A DNA stretch of 64,000 nucleotides, taken from Lachnospiraceae bacterium. Its GTDB lineage: Bacteria > Bacillota_A > Clostridia > Lachnospirales > Lachnospiraceae. A program made the translations under genes and the position numbers. The DNA lies in contig JAETQR010000022.1 in NCBI GenBank assembly GCA_021770615.1, forward strand, positions 1-64,000. Direction: 5' to 3'. This document shows, one piece after another, positions 15,897 through 25,727 of this stretch (its first letter is position 1; each line of letters opens with the position of its first letter). The notes beneath the pieces are model-generated. The model saw nothing but the letters and a program-made list of their open reading frames with translations, was not told the DNA's origin and did no database searches.

Positions 15897-16984
15897 CTAT
15901 TGCAACCCGAGTCCGGCAAGCCAGCTTACCACATCTGATTTTGGTGAACTGCCGGAAAAACGTCTTCCGGCAAGCCAGACAGCCTGACTGGTATCTGCCG
16001 CCTGAAGATTTGTGGCACTTGTTCCGATTCCGCTGCTACCAGAGGTACAGAACGGGATCACGGTTTTCCCTGACAGATCATAATGTTCAATAAATGTATA
16101 CATTATCTTCGGTGCCTGCCCCCACCAGATCGGATAACCCAGATAGATATTCTCATACCGGTCTAAAGATGGCAATTCTCCAGCAATTTCCGGTCTTGCC
16201 AAAGGATCATTCTGCTCCTTTGAAGTACGGCTGTCTGTATTTCCATAGTTCAAATCCGCAGATGTGTATGGCTCTGCCGCTTCGATTCTGTAAATATCGG
16301 CATCTGTACTTTCTGCCACATACTCTGCAATAGTCTTGGTGTTATCCGTACAGGAAAAATACACAACTACACTCTTCCTGTTTTCCGAAATATCCGGTGT
16401 GCTGACCGGTGTCTGTGATGGATCCGCTGTTACTGATGGGGATTCCAGCACATCCGGCGTTGATGATATATCCGGTTGTTCTGTCACTGATGGTGGTTCG
16501 GATATATATGGTGTCTGGGTAACAGATGGTGGCTGTGTTGCCGGAGTATCCTTTGCTTTATCAGAGGATGCACGACCCCTTACCTTAATTTTAACCCATG
16601 TTGACCTCTTTGCCGAAATTCCGCTTTTCCCTGCTTTCCCTAACCTGACTGTAACCGTTATTTTTGCGGTCCCCGCTTTTTTCGCTGTAACCCTGCCACT
16701 TTTATTTACCGTGACCGCCTTTTGTTGCTTGTTGTAAACTTTATCGTTTTCTTACCTTTTTTCGGGGATACATTCACCTTGATCTTTTTTCTGTCACCCC
16801 GTTTCATTTGGAAAGTCTTCTTCGTTACTTTCTTGTTTCCTATCTTTAACGAAACCGACTTGAGCACGGCTGCTTTTTTGTTCTTTGCCATTCCCTCTGA
16901 CGCATTCCCGATACTTCCCAGCGAAACTATAACGGCAAGCACCAGCAGCCATGCCAGGTACTTATATAGTTTTTTGTTCTTCAT
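15897..16984 (-). pseudogene. Secreted Ig-like plus flavodoxin protein, one-base frameshift
   Basis: The 5' part (16984 to about 16720) gives a signal peptide and the start of a bacterial Ig-like (Big2) domain (KIGNKKVTKKTFQMKRGD, then TIKFTTSNK). The frame is then lost at an AAAA run (bases 16720-16723 on the plus strand). In the other frame the Ig-like domain continues (AVTVNKSGRVTAKKAGTAKI), followed by a Pro/Thr-rich linker and a complete flavodoxin (SVVVYFSCTDNTKTIAEYVA, YPIWWGQAPK, VIPFCTSGSSGIG). One extra A would restore one protein of about 360 residues. It could be a sequencing error, phase variation or a true loss. Confidence 0.8.
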
Positions 16985-17000
16985 CTCCGGTCTCCTTTCC

Positions 17001-18071
17001 TTATTTTTTCAGGTCAAACGTCATCATTACGCTGTCTCCCATTTCCTTAAATACGGATAGATCAGATGTTACCCTTCCAATGCAGTTTACCCGCATCGTC
17101 AGATCTGGCTCATCGGACTGGTTGTAAAAGACCGCCATCGTATCATTCTCAAAACAATAAGTGATATCTCCGTTTACGAATGCTAACTTACCCTTGCTCT
17201 TTTTGGTCGGACGGTTCTTTTTTGCCACATCCCCGTAATATTCCCTGTCTCCATACTGATCCATCATTACCGTCAGCGGAAACTTTTTCATCATCTGCTT
17301 TCCAAGTGCTGTATTATAGCAGACGCCATCCAGTGTCCGGTCTCCCACTTTGATCGTAATAGGGATTGCCTTCCCCGACCTGCTTGTTACATCAACCTTC
17401 TTCAGCCATGATTTTAATCTTTGTTTCGTGGATTTTGATTTCACATTATCTTCACCCGCAGAAAAACCTGACAACGTATCGGAGCCAGAACACATTTTTT
17501 GTATCTGCTCATAGATACCACTCTGTCCGGAACTGCCGTGTGTACAAAACGGAATCACCGTTTTCCCTTTCAGATCATGTGCTTTGATAAAACTTTTGAT
17601 TGCCTGTGGTGTATCTTCTGCCCAGATCGGATAACCAATAAAAACCACATCATACTGTTTTATATTTTTTACTTTCGTCTTTAATTCCGGCAAATAATTT
17701 TCATCCAGCTCCTGATGGTTCTGATCGATCACTTTATCATAACCTGCCGGATACTTTTTCTCTGTCTGGATACGGAACAAATCCCCGCCCGTCTCTTTCT
17801 GGATCAGGCGTGCAAGCATCTCTGTCGTACCCCGCTTTTTCCTGCCGTCTTTTACAATACTTGCCGATGTTGTGGCATCTACATCTTTCTTGAAATCCGT
17901 GTTTCCATACCGCCCAAAATATGCAATCAGAACCTTTGATTCCTTCTTGCTGACATTTTTTAAATGGCTGCTGTTTTTTGCCGTTGACATCCGGGTACCT
18001 GTAGAAAATACCGTTGTGACTGCCAATACCAATACAAGGAATACACTGAACACTCTGCTCCATCTTCTCAT
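17001..18071 (-). CDS. Secreted flavodoxin fused to a cyclophilin-like domain
   Basis: A 356-aa protein with an N-terminal signal segment (RVFSVFLVLVLAVTTVFSTG). Residues about 45-235 form a flavodoxin: KVLIAYFGRYGNTDF, IFVGYPIWAEDTPQ with F-I-G spelling here as FIGYPIW, and TVIPFCTHGSSGQSG. Residues about 240-356 resemble the cyclophilin-like fold found with flavodoxins (ITIKVGDRTLDGVCYNTALG, LTVMMDQYGDREYYGD). Such proteins bind FMN and carry electrons, here likely outside the membrane. GGAGG precedes the ATG and a good promoter lies at 18114-18142. The frameshifted flavodoxin follows after 16 bases. Confidence 0.85.
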   Translation of the reverse strand: MRRWSRVFSVFLVLVLAVTTVFSTGTRMSTAKNSSHLKNVSKKESKVLIAYFGRYGNTDFKKDVDATTSASIVKDGRKKRGTTEMLARLIQKETGGDLFRIQTEKKYPAGYDKVIDQNHQELDENYLPELKTKVKNIKQYDVVFIGYPIWAEDTPQAIKSFIKAHDLKGKTVIPFCTHGSSGQSGIYEQIQKMCSGSDTLSGFSAGEDNVKSKSTKQRLKSWLKKVDVTSRSGKAIPITIKVGDRTLDGVCYNTALGKQMMKKFPLTVMMDQYGDREYYGDVAKKNRPTKKSKGKLAFVNGDITYCFENDTMAVFYNQSDEPDLTMRVNCIGRVTSDLSVFKEMGDSVMMTFDLKK

Positions 18072-18113
18072 CGAATCCCTCCTTTCATGAATTCAAGTTT
18101 TTATTCTGATTTC

Positions 18114-18142
18114 ATTGTAATATGCACACAAACAAATGTCTA
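18114..18142 (-). promoter_or_regulatory. Sigma-A promoter of the flavodoxin group
   Basis: TAGACA (18142-18137) and TACAAT (18119-18114) are 17 bases apart on the minus strand, each one base from consensus, about 45 bases before the start codon at 18071. Confidence 0.65.
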
Positions 18143-18253
18143 ATACCTATTTTAATTATCAGTTCATGCTTTTAAAGCATACTTATGTTATGGTTTCATG
18201 AGGAGGGAACCCCGGCAGAGCACCGAAATAAATCCCCCCCCTCCTTTTCCGTC

Positions 18254-18283
18254 ACAAAAAGAGCAACCGTTTCCGATTGCCCT
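18254..18283 (-). terminator. Rho-independent terminator of the HD-GYP/kinase operon
   Basis: On the minus strand GCAATCG-GAAA-CGGTTGC forms a 7-base stem with one T-G pair and a GAAA loop, followed by TCTTTTTG. It lies about 40 bases after the solute-binding protein stop. Confidence 0.75.
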
Positions 18284-18321
18284 GTTTTCCTTCTTTTCTG
18301 CATTGACTTAGCACAATGGCA

Positions 18322-19131
18322 TCATTCCAAAACCGCATTCCCGATCCCATACTTTTCTGCCAGTGCGTTCATGCTTCCATCCTCATATGCCGCCTGAATA
18401 AAAGCGTCCGCTTTCTGTGTCAGATCAGAACCGTTGCGGAAACCTACACAGATTTTTTCATCATTGAGGGCAATGGCAAATCCAAGCTTGTCATACTCCT
18501 TCCCGTCACTGGTATGATATGCCGCCATGATCATATCAATTACTGTCGCATCCGCTTTCCTATCCAAAACGCTCTGTAGCGCCTCTTTCTGCGTTGCACA
18601 TGTCGTATAGCGGTATTTTTTTGCTTTCAAAAGATCTTCCCCGGCAGAACCCGCCTCCACCGCAAACAGAAGATGTTTGCAGTCCTCGATTGTTTTATAC
18701 TGTTCCAGTGCTTCCTCCTGCATGACTGCCACCTGTGCATTGGAAAGATATGGTCTCGAACAGGAAATGGTCTCTGTCAGCACCTGTGTCATCGTCATTC
18801 CGTTCCAGATACAGTCAATCTCTCCTTTTTCCAAAAGCGTGGTTTTGTCATCCCAGTCGATTTCTTTTAATTCCAGCGTAACACCTAAGCTCTTTGCAAA
18901 AGATTCTGCCAGACTGGCGTCAAATCCCGTCCATTTCTCCCCATCGCGGTAATCCATCGGTGCAAAATCCGTAATGCCTGCCACAAGCGTCCCCTTCGAT
19001 TGGATGTAAGCCAGATCCGACTCCCCCTCTGCCAACACTGAACTTCCACCCTCCTGATTCTTCCCACATCCGACAATCAGCAGCATTGATGCAAATGCCA
19101 GCAATACCGCCCTCTTCCATTGTCTTTTCAT
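18322..19131 (-). CDS. Amino-acid-type solute-binding lipoprotein (SBP family 3)
   Basis: A 269-aa protein with a lipoprotein signal (LLIVGCGKN, lipobox Cys) and the family 3 binding fold: GTLVAGITDFAPMDYRDG, WTGFDASLAESFAKSLGV, IDCIWNGMTMT and GFRNGSDLTQKADAFIQ. Such proteins bind polar amino acids or related ligands outside the membrane. AGGAGG lies 9 bases before the ATG at 19131; longer frames upstream lack a ribosome site. It follows a hybrid kinase after 25 bases, with no permease or ATPase nearby, so it more likely presents a ligand to the kinase than feeds a transporter. That last point is inference. Confidence 0.85.
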   Translation of the reverse strand: MKRQWKRAVLLAFASMLLIVGCGKNQEGGSSVLAEGESDLAYIQSKGTLVAGITDFAPMDYRDGEKWTGFDASLAESFAKSLGVTLELKEIDWDDKTTLLEKGEIDCIWNGMTMTQVLTETISCSRPYLSNAQVAVMQEEALEQYKTIEDCKHLLFAVEAGSAGEDLLKAKKYRYTTCATQKEALQSVLDRKADATVIDMIMAAYHTSDGKEYDKLGFAIALNDEKICVGFRNGSDLTQKADAFIQAAYEDGSMNALAEKYGIGNAVLE

Positions 19132-19156
19132 TGAAATCTTCCTCCTCATCCGACTT

Positions 19157-21832
19157 CTATCTCTCATTTTGCAGCATAAACAGCAACCCAAACGTCCCCG
19201 GTCCACAGTTCGTGGAAATAGCGGGGGAGGCTTTCTGATAAAGCACATTTTTAAATGCCACCTTATTTCTGACCTGCTTTTCGATCTCCTTCAGTTCTTC
19301 TTTCGTCAATCCGGCATGCGTAATAAACAGGGTATTCGTATCAATTCCCCGTACCGTCCGAAATGTAGAGGCAATGTATTTCTTCCACACATGATTTCTC
19401 GTTCCAATTCGGATCGCGCCTACTTTCATGCTACTGTTTTTCAAGGTAAGTACCGGATGAAGCAGAAAGGCCTTGCAGACCGTGTTGATTTGGGAAGAAA
19501 TTCTGCCCGAACGCACCAGATATTCTGTGCTGTCTACAATAAAGCTTGTATTCACGCACTGTTTCATTCCTTTCATCTTTGCTACGAGCAAATCTGCCGT
19601 CATCCCTTTTGCTGCATACTCTGCAGCACAGAGCACCATAAGTCCCATGCCGCTCGAAAGGTGCCCGGAATCTACCACCATAACATTGTCAAACGTCTTC
19701 GAAGCCTCCACCGCATTGGCATACCCCTTACTGACGTTTTGTGCCATTGTGATATGGATGATCCGCTGTGCCCTCGAAAGCTGCTCCGCAAAAAAGTCTT
19801 CATAATCCGCCACCGCAGGCGCTTCCGACCGTATCTCTTTCCCCTGCTCACTGATGTACGATAAAACACCGTCTGTCTCCGCCTCCACGCCGTCCAAAAA
19901 CTCTCCGCCTTCTGTGATTACCAGGTAGGGCATGACGGCAATCCGGTATTTCTCCACAAGATGCCTTGGAAGATCACACACACTGTCTGTGGAAATCATC
20001 ACTGCTGTTTTCTTTTTGTGTGCAAGAACGGGTGTTTCTGTTATTCCTGCCGGACTTGCTGGATTCATAAGATGTACAAGCTCTCCCGGAAGATGTCTTA
20101 ACAGCTCTGTTTCTAACTGTATTCCGCTGACCGGTTTTAAAAGATAGCCGTCAAACCCTTCTTTCCTGTAAAGCGCCTGATTTTCCCCACCCGCATTTGC
20201 CGTAAGGATTACAATAGGAATACTCTGATTGAGGCCTCCCGTCTGTGTCCGGATCGCATGCAGACACTCTATGCCGTCCATTTCCGGCATAAGGTGATCC
20301 ATCAAAATGACATCATAACGGTTTTGAAGTGTTTTCTTCAGACACTCCGCACCACTCGCTGCGGTATCGACCTGCACCTTTGTATCACGTAGCAGCTTCT
20401 CCTCCACCATCCGGTTTGTTTCATTGTCATCTACAATAAGTATATGCGCTTTCGGTGCCTCAAAACTTTGTTTATAATGCTCCCTTGCATTCGTTGCATG
20501 ACGCGCTTCCAGATCAAGCTCTCCAATCTCATTCTCGCCAACAATTTCCTGTGGCAACGTGACAACGAAAGTCGAGCCTTTCGTGTATACACTATTGACT
20601 GCGATCTCGCCACCCATAAGCTCAACAAGCTGTTTTACAATGGAAAGCCCCAGTCCGGTGCCTTCAATATAACGGTTCTTCTCCTCATCCACCCTCTTAA
20701 AAGCGCTGAACAAATGAGGAATGCTTTCCTTCCGCATTCCCATACCGGTATCTGTCACGGAATAGGAAACCTGTGCAAGCCCCTGATCAACCATTTTACA
20801 CTGGATCGACAGCGTCACAGAACCCTCCTGCGTATATTTGACTGCATTATTAAGCAGATTGATCAAAACCTGCTTAATCCGCACCTCATCGCCAAAAAGC
20901 TGTGCAGGCATCGACTGATCCACATCGATATGAAAAGCAAGCCCTTTTTCTTTGGCACGTATCCAAATCATGTTCACGATGTCAGAGAGCATAGCTCCCA
21001 CATCATATGTAACCGGCACAATATCCATTTTGCCGGATTCGATCTTAGACATATCCAATATATCATTGATCAGCGTGAGCAGCATCTTTCCGGCTCCCTG
21101 AATACTTTTTGCATCGGCTGCCACTTCATCGGATACATCTTCACGCAAAATCATCTCATTGAGTCCGATGATCGTATTGATCGGCGTCCGTATTTCATGG
21201 CTCATGCTTGAAAAGAACCGGTTCTGAGTCCTGTTCAACTCCTCGATTTCCTTTTTCTGTTTTTGTGCAATTTCATTCTCTGACCGGTAAATCGCATTCT
21301 GGAACAAAATCATGCTGCAAGTCAGTCCGGCAACAACGATCAGCGCGATCAGGGAATCTGCATATACCATCTCAAGCGTATTCTGATCGACCATCGACGG
21401 ATAACAATATGCGACATAATAACATACCAAAACAATCACAAAACTGCTTATCAAAAAGACATACTTGATTTTCCCCTGAACGACAAGGCACACATACACC
21501 ACCCCGAGCAAAAACCAAATTGGTGCACCGCCATAGATCCCGCCCGCCGTCACAAAATTAAAAGGCGCTAAAAAATAAATAATAATAGCGGCAATGATAA
21601 CCGCACCGGTATGTATTTTATGATAATGAATGGCAAGCCACGCAATCCCCGCAAAAATGACGAATGCGATGCACAATGAGAATACATTTACTCTGCTTTT
21701 GTCTGAAAAGGCGCTGACTGCAATTCCTGCCGCCAGCCCGGTCAGCCCGATCAATACGAAAAGCCGAAACCGCCGCTCCTGCAGCTCCAGCGTATGGTCC
21801 CATACCGCCCGAAACATTTTCTTAGGATTCAT
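19157..21832 (-). CDS. Hybrid histidine kinase with C-terminal DegV domain
   Basis: An 891-aa protein with domains in order. Residues about 15-190 hold six membrane segments; a HisKA domain has FFSSMSHEIRTPINTIIG with the phospho-His; HATPase follows (INLLNNAVKYTQEG, GTGLGLSIVKQLVELMGG). A receiver domain has HILIVDDNETNR and VILMDHLMPEMDGIE (phospho-Asp). From about residue 615 comes a full DegV fatty-acid-binding domain (STDSVCDLPRHLVEKYRIAV, VVDSGHLSSGMGLM, TEYLVRSGRISS, FITHAGLTKEE). DegV proteins bind fatty acids for FakA kinase. A kinase-receiver-DegV fusion is unusual. The start overlaps the upstream gene by 11 bases; a GTG at 21841 is an alternative. Confidence 0.85.
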   Translation of the reverse strand: MNPKKMFRAVWDHTLELQERRFRLFVLIGLTGLAAGIAVSAFSDKSRVNVFSLCIAFVIFAGIAWLAIHYHKIHTGAVIIAAIIIYFLAPFNFVTAGGIYGGAPIWFLLGVVYVCLVVQGKIKYVFLISSFVIVLVCYYVAYCYPSMVDQNTLEMVYADSLIALIVVAGLTCSMILFQNAIYRSENEIAQKQKKEIEELNRTQNRFFSSMSHEIRTPINTIIGLNEMILREDVSDEVAADAKSIQGAGKMLLTLINDILDMSKIESGKMDIVPVTYDVGAMLSDIVNMIWIRAKEKGLAFHIDVDQSMPAQLFGDEVRIKQVLINLLNNAVKYTQEGSVTLSIQCKMVDQGLAQVSYSVTDTGMGMRKESIPHLFSAFKRVDEEKNRYIEGTGLGLSIVKQLVELMGGEIAVNSVYTKGSTFVVTLPQEIVGENEIGELDLEARHATNAREHYKQSFEAPKAHILIVDDNETNRMVEEKLLRDTKVQVDTAASGAECLKKTLQNRYDVILMDHLMPEMDGIECLHAIRTQTGGLNQSIPIVILTANAGGENQALYRKEGFDGYLLKPVSGIQLETELLRHLPGELVHLMNPASPAGITETPVLAHKKKTAVMISTDSVCDLPRHLVEKYRIAVMPYLVITEGGEFLDGVEAETDGVLSYISEQGKEIRSEAPAVADYEDFFAEQLSRAQRIIHITMAQNVSKGYANAVEASKTFDNVMVVDSGHLSSGMGLMVLCAAEYAAKGMTADLLVAKMKGMKQCVNTSFIVDSTEYLVRSGRISSQINTVCKAFLLHPVLTLKNSSMKVGAIRIGTRNHVWKKYIASTFRTVRGIDTNTLFITHAGLTKEELKEIEKQVRNKVAFKNVLYQKASPAISTNCGPGTFGLLFMLQNER

Positions 21833-24596
21833 CTGTCCCACCGCCTTCCATACTGTCGATCAATGCCTGCACTTTCCCAGATGCCTTTCCAAACTCAAAT
21901 TCATCGACATCCTCTCTTATGCCACGCAGGAGTTCCTCCACCGGCATCCCTTCATACACCATACTGCCCATTTCCGCAATCAGTGTCTCTGCCCGGTCAG
22001 CCTCAAACGTGTCAAAGCTATCCTTTAACGCATTCAACCGCTGAAGAAATTCCTCTCCGCTTATCTGCTTACCGTTCCCATTCCCCAAAACCGTGATCTG
22101 CGGACTGTCGCTGTCAGGATCCGGTGTTTGCGGCATCTCAAGAACTGTCTCCCGGTATGTTGTAAGAAGTTCTTCATGATGTGCCCTGATATAATCCATG
22201 TCCTGGTTTTTGGCCGCCTCTTCTGCCTTTCTGGCAGACTCGGATAAAAAATCCGCTCCTATCATTTTGGCTGAACTTTTCAGCGCATGTACCATGATCC
22301 GGTAATTCATCAAATCTTCCTTCTTCCAAAGCTCATTGATCGCCTGCTCCTTCTGCGGCGCATCCTGTGCAAATTTTGCCAGAAGTTCTCTGTAAAACTC
22401 CCTGTCGCCACGGCAGTACTGCAGCCCGGCACGTATGTTGATCCCAAACTTCTCAAGCCGGCTAAACAAATCTTCCTCTGTCTTAATCTCCGTACTTCGT
22501 TCTGCGGCAGTGTCTGCATACCGGTTCTCATCATGCCCTTCTTTCTCGACAAATACAATGGACGATTTGGGCAGCACTTTCTTTAAGACTCTCTCCAGCT
22601 CCAGATATTCGATCGGCTTGGAAACAAATTCGTCAAAACCTTCCCGTAAAAACATCTCCCTTGCACTACTGACCGCATTGGCTGTGAAAGCGATGACCGT
22701 AAGTGTCTCTCCTTCCTCCGTATACATTTTCCGGAGTCGTTTTAACGTTTCCACACCGTCCATTTCCGGCATCATATGGTCAAGAAAAATGAGGTCAAAC
22801 TTTTCTTTATCACAGAGTTCAAGTGCTTTCATACCGCTCTCCGCCGTTTTTACCTGCATCTGATAATCCCTTAATATCCCTTCTGCAACCATCCGGTTCA
22901 TCGGTTCATCATCGACCACCAATGCCCGTACTCCCGGACAAACCATACATTCTTTCTCAGACCTGTCCGTGCCCTTCGCCGGTCCGGCATTTAACATGCT
23001 GATCACCGGCAGACAGCAGAACGGCTTCCGGATCTGTTTGATGTGACTTTCCCTTTGCAGAACTAAGCTGTCATCTGCGATTACCACAATCTCTGTATTC
23101 GTATCGAATCTTTCAAAATACTTCTTGTCTTCCTCATATTCTTCCTTACCAATAAACAAATGAGTCAGTTGGTACACAGAAACCAGCTTCGCCAGTTCTT
23201 CCAGATTGAATACCCGGTGGAGCACAAGATCCAGTCCGCGTACCATATGGGTTATCGTCTCATTGTAATAGTTACGCACCTCCGGAACCTCATATTTCTC
23301 CGGTCTTAAATAACAGCCAAGACACAGGCTTTCCCGGTCGGTGACTGACAGACAGGGCGAAGCATCCGCAACCTTCTGCGGAATACTGACAGACACTGTC
23401 GTACCGTCTTCCTCCACGCTTTCAATCTGCAAAAATCCTTCCATCGCAGTTGTCATGCCGCACACGATCGGTATTCCAAGCCCCAGACCTCCGGCCCGGC
23501 GGTTCCTTCCGCCATTCGACTGGTAAAACCGTTCCTTGATTTTCGATAGATTCTCTTCATCGATTCCAATCCCCGTATCGCTTACCCGGATACACAGATT
23601 GATGCCATACTCTTTCGGCAACGCAAAAATTCTTACATATACTCCGCCTTTCTTCGTAAATTTCATTGCGTTATCCACCAAGTGCTTGATTATCTTTTTG
23701 ATTTTCCTTCTGTCCCCAACTAAAAGAGAAGGAATCCCGGCATCCATATCAAAAATCAATTCCGGTGCATTTTCCTGCTCCTGCATACGGTTTCCAGCAA
23801 TGATATCATTTACGATAGAAGAAATCATATAGGTATCTTCCGTTACCTTTATCCTCCCTGTGTCAATTTCCGTATAATCCAGAATATCCTCAATCTGGCT
23901 AAACAGCCTGTGCCCCGCCATCTGCACTGACAGAATATTCTTTCTTTTCTCGCTGTCCTCTTCCGTTTTCAGCATAACCGCCGTAAGGCCTGTAACCACA
24001 TTGATCGGCGTGCGCAGCTCATGGGAGACATTCGTCAAAAAGTCCTCTGTCCTGCGATTTGTATCCTCTAACGCAGCAACAATATCGTTTGTATTTTTCC
24101 GCTCCTGCCTCCGTCTGCGGATAATAATTTTTGCCAGCCGTCCCGCCATATAGACGAGCATCAAATGCAACATTGTTCTTGAAATCATGAGAGATGTATA
24201 TTCCATGGTTCTGCCTGCGATAAATACAAAATCATAGAACATCATGAAGAAATATACCGCCATACAGAGGTTGATAACGCTGTACTTCTCTGTAGAAATA
24301 TACATAATGATAACCACGGTCATAAGCGTTGCCATATCATAGATGCTGGTATCATGGATTCCATAAAAGAAAAAAGTCAGCATTGTCAGGACAACATAGA
24401 TCCATTGCCGGATGTCCTCCGGAATTTTCCCCGTAATGTGAAGCACCCAGCATGCTACAAGCCCTGCCAGAATCAGCATGACAGCTCCCAGATCCCATCC
24501 GAGCAGTATCGACTCTACGGTAAGTCCTAATGCTAAAATAGTATAACAAAGTAACACGATAAGATGTGTAACCCTCTGCTTCTCCTGCTCGTACAT
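21822..24596 (-). CDS. Hybrid histidine kinase with receiver and HPt domains
   Basis: A 924-aa protein. Residues about 8-165 contain six to seven membrane segments. A HisKA domain follows (DFLTNVSHELRTPINVVTG), then HATPase (KHLVDNAMKFTKKG, GLGIPIVCGMTTAMEG). After a degenerate receiver-like stretch comes a receiver (RALVVDDEPMNRMV, LIFLDHMMPEMDGVE). An HPt domain has the phospho-His in MVHALKSSAKMIGA, and a C-terminal about 90 residues may be a second helical bundle. These domains make a His-Asp-His relay that could pass phosphate to the HD-GYP regulator. The ATG at 24596 overlaps the upstream stop (TGATG), so translation is coupled. Confidence 0.85.
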   Translation of the reverse strand: MYEQEKQRVTHLIVLLCYTILALGLTVESILLGWDLGAVMLILAGLVACWVLHITGKIPEDIRQWIYVVLTMLTFFFYGIHDTSIYDMATLMTVVIIMYISTEKYSVINLCMAVYFFMMFYDFVFIAGRTMEYTSLMISRTMLHLMLVYMAGRLAKIIIRRRRQERKNTNDIVAALEDTNRRTEDFLTNVSHELRTPINVVTGLTAVMLKTEEDSEKRKNILSVQMAGHRLFSQIEDILDYTEIDTGRIKVTEDTYMISSIVNDIIAGNRMQEQENAPELIFDMDAGIPSLLVGDRRKIKKIIKHLVDNAMKFTKKGGVYVRIFALPKEYGINLCIRVSDTGIGIDEENLSKIKERFYQSNGGRNRRAGGLGLGIPIVCGMTTAMEGFLQIESVEEDGTTVSVSIPQKVADASPCLSVTDRESLCLGCYLRPEKYEVPEVRNYYNETITHMVRGLDLVLHRVFNLEELAKLVSVYQLTHLFIGKEEYEEDKKYFERFDTNTEIVVIADDSLVLQRESHIKQIRKPFCCLPVISMLNAGPAKGTDRSEKECMVCPGVRALVVDDEPMNRMVAEGILRDYQMQVKTAESGMKALELCDKEKFDLIFLDHMMPEMDGVETLKRLRKMYTEEGETLTVIAFTANAVSSAREMFLREGFDEFVSKPIEYLELERVLKKVLPKSSIVFVEKEGHDENRYADTAAERSTEIKTEEDLFSRLEKFGINIRAGLQYCRGDREFYRELLAKFAQDAPQKEQAINELWKKEDLMNYRIMVHALKSSAKMIGADFLSESARKAEEAAKNQDMDYIRAHHEELLTTYRETVLEMPQTPDPDSDSPQITVLGNGNGKQISGEEFLQRLNALKDSFDTFEADRAETLIAEMGSMVYEGMPVEELLRGIREDVDEFEFGKASGKVQALIDSMEGGGTDES

Positions 24597-25633
24597 CAAT
24601 TCTCCCCCTGCTTTTCTCTCATTTGATACTCCGTATCTTCCTCTATCATTTTCAACATAATCTCTGCATACACAGGGTCAAACTGCATGCCCTTCCCCTT
24701 CTCCATTTCTTCCCTGACAATCTCCTGCGCAAGCACATCCCGGTAACTCCTTCGCGAACTCATGGCATCATAGGCGTCTGCCACAGCAATGATCCTTGCC
24801 TCCTGCGGAATGTCCTCACCCGCTATGCCATCGGGGTATCCTTTGCCGTCATATCGTTCATGATGCCAGCGGGCGCCGACCGTAAGCTGTGGAAACTCCG
24901 TAATATTTTCCAGAATCTTTGCACCCATGACAGGGTGGTTCTTGATCATCCCATATTCCTCATCCGTCAGTTTCGCCGGCTTATTGATAATGGAATCCGG
25001 AACTCCGATCTTACCCACATCGTGCAGCAGTCCCATCATATAAATATCATCCTGCCTTTTTACCGTAAATCCTGCCCGCTTGGCGATTTCTCCGGAATAC
25101 TCCGCCACTCTGGTAGAGTGCCCGTTCGTATAAGTGTCCTTTGCATCAATGGCACCTGAAAGCGCTGTCACGATCTGCATGGACATCCGCTCGATTCTCT
25201 CCCGCTGCTGCAAGACCTCCTGCGTCTTTTTATCTACCTCATGCGACAGATCTGTCTGAAGACGGAACAAATCAATCGTATGCCTTACCCGTAAAAGAAG
25301 CACCTCCGGAACAAACGGCTTTTTTATGAAATCCTTTGCCCCGGCTTCTAACCCTCTTGTTTCCGTATTGCTGTCATCATCCGCAGTAAGAAAAATAACG
25401 GGAATATCTGCTGTCTCATGATCTGACCGGATGGATGCCAGCGTTTCAAAGCCATCCATCCCCGGCATATGTACATCCAAAAGGATCAGATCCGGTCTGT
25501 TGTCCTGCAGGAAAGCAAGTGCATCCTCCCCCGATTTCAAACAACTGACACGCATCTTCTCTGCACTTAAAATACGGCTTGCCATTCGTAAGTTCGATGT
25601 ATCGTCATCAACAACTAATATCCAATCGCTCAT
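24596..25633 (-). CDS. Response regulator with HD-GYP phosphodiesterase domain
   Basis: A 345-aa protein. Residues 1-120 are a receiver (ILVVDDDTSNLRMA, LILLDVHMPGMDGFE with the phospho-Asp, KPF). Residues about 150-335 are an HD-GYP domain with NGHSTRVAEYSGEIA, LLHDVGKIGVPDSIINKP and HHERYDGKGYPDG, keeping the HD and GYP metal and substrate residues. HD-GYP enzymes cut cyclic di-GMP, and some act on other cyclic dinucleotides. GGGGGA precedes the ATG. It is first in a four-gene operon with two hybrid kinases and a solute-binding lipoprotein, behind a promoter with paired repeats. Confidence 0.9.
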   Translation of the reverse strand: MSDWILVVDDDTSNLRMASRILSAEKMRVSCLKSGEDALAFLQDNRPDLILLDVHMPGMDGFETLASIRSDHETADIPVIFLTADDDSNTETRGLEAGAKDFIKKPFVPEVLLLRVRHTIDLFRLQTDLSHEVDKKTQEVLQQRERIERMSMQIVTALSGAIDAKDTYTNGHSTRVAEYSGEIAKRAGFTVKRQDDIYMMGLLHDVGKIGVPDSIINKPAKLTDEEYGMIKNHPVMGAKILENITEFPQLTVGARWHHERYDGKGYPDGIAGEDIPQEARIIAVADAYDAMSSRRSYRDVLAQEIVREEMEKGKGMQFDPVYAEIMLKMIEEDTEYQMREKQGEN

Positions 25634-25695
25634 TATGTTCCCCCTTTATGTTTTCCATGCATTTTTTCATGGCCTTTCGCAGAAAATCCTTAACT

Positions 25696-25723
25696 ATTAT
25701 AATGGTTTTCAGCCGAAAAACAA
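25696..25723 (-). promoter_or_regulatory. Promoter of the HD-GYP/hybrid kinase operon
   Basis: On the minus strand TTGTTT (25723-25718) and TATAAT (25701-25696) are 16 bases apart. The paired repeats at 25728-25764 end 4 bases upstream of the -35 box. Confidence 0.6.
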
Positions 25724-25727
25724 GGCA

